From: Onchocerca lupi
Lineage: Eukaryota; Nematoda; Chromadorea; Rhabditida; Onchocercidae
Direction of reading: 5' to 3'
Assembly: GCA_028564675.1 (NCBI GenBank)
Contig: JAOVVO010000372.1
Location: 1 to 64,000 of the forward strand
DNA: 64,000 bases
Shown here: in pieces, positions 62,335 through 64,000 of the stretch
How positions within the stretch are numbered: position 1 is the stretch's first letter
How the letters are laid out: the number at the start of each line of letters is the position of its first letter
The notes under the pieces: model-generated
Seen by the model: only the letters and a program-made list of their open reading frames with translations
Databases searched by the model: none
Told to the model about the DNA's origin: nothing
Made by a program: the position numbers and the translations under genes

Positions 62335-63935
62335 CTATGGAAGATGATCGCGGAGTTCTCGTTCAATTTTTTTCACCAAAATATAAGCGCTATCTGGTTC
62401 GATCCTTTTGTAATACTTTTCAGCTATTCCAACAACTTCAAAACCGAAACGCTTGTAAAAATCTAATGCGGACTCATTATTAATCTGAAAAATGAAGGAA
62501 AACCTTGAATAAATTCAGCAGAATTACATGTATTCATTTAAAAATTTTTGAGAAGAAACGGAAAAAAAGAATTCTGAATCAATCAAGAAGAGGTAAATAA
62601 AACCAAAAATTAAAGGAAAAAAAATAAGAGGAGTCAGTTATCTTTCTGCATTGTATGCTTTTCTGAGAACTAAAGTGATTCTAACTTTCTGGTGAAATAA
62701 TGTATGCAAGCGATGCTTAAAGCAAAATATATCAAATTTGAAAAGAAACCTGCACGTGAAGATAGATGTTATCAATTGTTGGATCTTTGTCGCAAAGTAC
62801 GAAAACATGTTCCAATAACATCGTGCCAATTCCAAGCCTGTAAATAAGATGATAATTTTTAAGCATTAGTCGAAATTCACTATTCATATATGAATTTACC
62901 AAAACTTACAAGTTATAACCAAGAAATCTAGCTATTAAGTATTAGCCATTTAGTGGAGTGAAATAACAAAAACAATCATTAAATATGATATAGAAAAATG
63001 AAATTCAAAACAAATTTAATTTCTCTGATGGTCACTTAAAGTCACTTAAAGTCAACCATTAAATATAACAGACTACTCGAAAATTATATGCAGGCTATTT
63101 TAAAATTCATTTGTCCAATATATAATGATCACATAAAAGATTGTTTATTCTCTTTCAAAATAGTCTATTTGACTGTAGTGATAAACAAATATATTATTTC
63201 ATCATTAATTTACCGTCTATAAGGTGCCAAAGTTCCAAGTGTCATAATGTACAGTCGACGAATGCCATTTTGTGTATCAATTCGGCAGCAGACGCCACCC
63301 ACAACTATATCATTGAAATAAGCTAATTTAGCTAATTCACCCGCTGTGACGATTTCTTTATAAAATTTATCATTATAAGCTACTGGGAAAACCGCTTGAT
63401 TAAGCCGTCTCAACTGCTGAAAAAAAAAAAAATTGGTACTAAAATATTTACAATAAATATCTGCATTTCTAAAACAAACATTTGCAAGCAATCTTATAGC
63501 TATCTAATGAAAATATGAGAGTAAGTTTAAGAAACTAAGCCTAGTAATTTGAACATTCAATAGTTAACTTCAAACTTCAAATTTATACAAAATATACATA
63601 ATAATATTTTCAAATCATTCAGTTTTAGAATAGGTAAGACATTTCTAAAAAAAACCATATTAAAATAAACAATGTTTTGTAAATAACAATGGCTCTTTAC
63701 TATAGAATATAATGAATTTACGTTGTAAATTCAGCATAATTCGGAGAGAATATGAATTTATGTCAACGATAACCTCAACATTGTGATGAGTGACATCACC
63801 CAATTCCATATCACAACGTCCAACACACCTTGCTTGTCTCGGTTCATTCTTCATCACAAACGGCTCTCCATTAACCTCACATTGATTTTTGCTATTATCG
63901 TTTGCAACATTTTCTGCACTCTCTGATGGTGCCAT
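62335..63935 (-). CDS. naa-50: N-alpha-acetyltransferase 50 (NatE catalytic subunit)
   Basis: The enzyme acetylates N-terminal methionine followed by hydrophobic residues and, in animals, supports sister-chromatid cohesion as part of the NatA/NatE complex. Exons 63774-63935, 63214-63416, 62750-62837 and 62335-62484 give 200 aa plus stop in frame. The GNAT fold is complete: MELGDVTHHNVE, RRLNQAVFPVAYNDKFYKE, ELAKLAYFNDIVVGGVCCR, RLYIMTLGTLAPYRRLGIGT (acetyl-CoA loop RxxGxG), NIYLHVQINNESALDFYKRF and YYKRIEPDSAY. The residues matching the catalytic Tyr (LYIMTLG) and His (YLHVQ) of human NAA50 are present. Compared with the 169-residue human protein it has about 45 extra N-terminal residues (MAPSESAENVAND...). 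The start chosen is the first ATG after the acceptor at 63957-63958. The open frame continues upstream to that acceptor, so a further 5' exon outside the window is possible. Confidence 0.93.
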
Positions 63936-64000
63936 TAGATATAATAAAAGACCGTTCTGCAATTTTGTTTCAATAAAATTTAATTTAAAGATATGTTCTA

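Noticed and set aside
63660..63773. Extension of the NAA50 first exon to a stop at 63660
   Set aside because: This reads through an intron. Splicing at 63773 to 63416 restores the conserved RRLNQAVFPVAYNDK sequence.
1..64000. tRNA genes, bacterial (Wolbachia-like) insertions, CRISPR or prokaryotic operons
   Set aside because: By eye I found no tRNA box A/box B pairs, no long intronless frames of bacterial composition and no spacer arrays. A tRNAscan and a Wolbachia BLAST would be decisive.

Overview
The window is eukaryotic. It is strongly AT-rich, and its genes are split by many small to medium introns that follow nematode splice rules (short TTTTCAG/TTTAG acceptors, GTAAGT-like donors). 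Several first exons begin just after a lone acceptor-like site close to the ATG, as expected for spliced-leader trans-splicing. Gene content (an orcokinin-like nlp precursor, an app-1-type aminopeptidase, a tbc-2-like RabGAP) and base composition suggest a spirurid or filarial nematode. The species assignment is inference; I could not search any database.

Layout: (1) 927-7038 (-), Xaa-Pro aminopeptidase, complete in 14 exons. (2) 7046-8663, the region between two divergent genes, holding a 31-bp minisatellite. (3) 8664-12171 (+), a SANT-domain protein that I propose is a SNAPC2-like subunit of the snRNA-activating complex; its 5' end is uncertain. (4) 12427-15102 (-), a small lysine-rich membrane-anchored protein of unknown function. 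(5) 15312-15745 (+), a weak candidate small gene. (6) 16714-17996 (-), RNA polymerase subunit RPB12/RPABC4, including 16-nt and 23-nt coding exons. (7) 19064-40222 (-), a 32-exon gene of about 1,390 codons joining a TBC1D2/TBC-2-type RabGAP (PH, coiled coil, TBC) to a C-terminal beta-propeller like that of ARHGEF10/ARHGEF17 or JIP proteins. One of its introns carries two inverted fragments of 28S rRNA. (8) 40255-53234, about 13 kb without a recognisable gene, only decayed repeats. (9) 53253-54964 (+), an orcokinin-like (NLP-14/15 type) neuropeptide precursor. (10) 54965-62334, an accessory region with copies of one dispersed repeat family, some LTR-like. (11) 62335-63935 (-), N-alpha-acetyltransferase NAA50.

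The genes are mostly housekeeping: proline-peptide turnover, transcription, endosomal Rab control and protein N-terminal acetylation, plus one neuropeptide precursor. Genes 4, 6 and 7 lie on the same strand about 1-1.6 kb apart and could be an operon. Exon boundaries were placed by hand from splice consensus and codon phase. For genes 1, 4, 6, 7, 9 and 11 every junction keeps the reading frame, which is the main support for the models.
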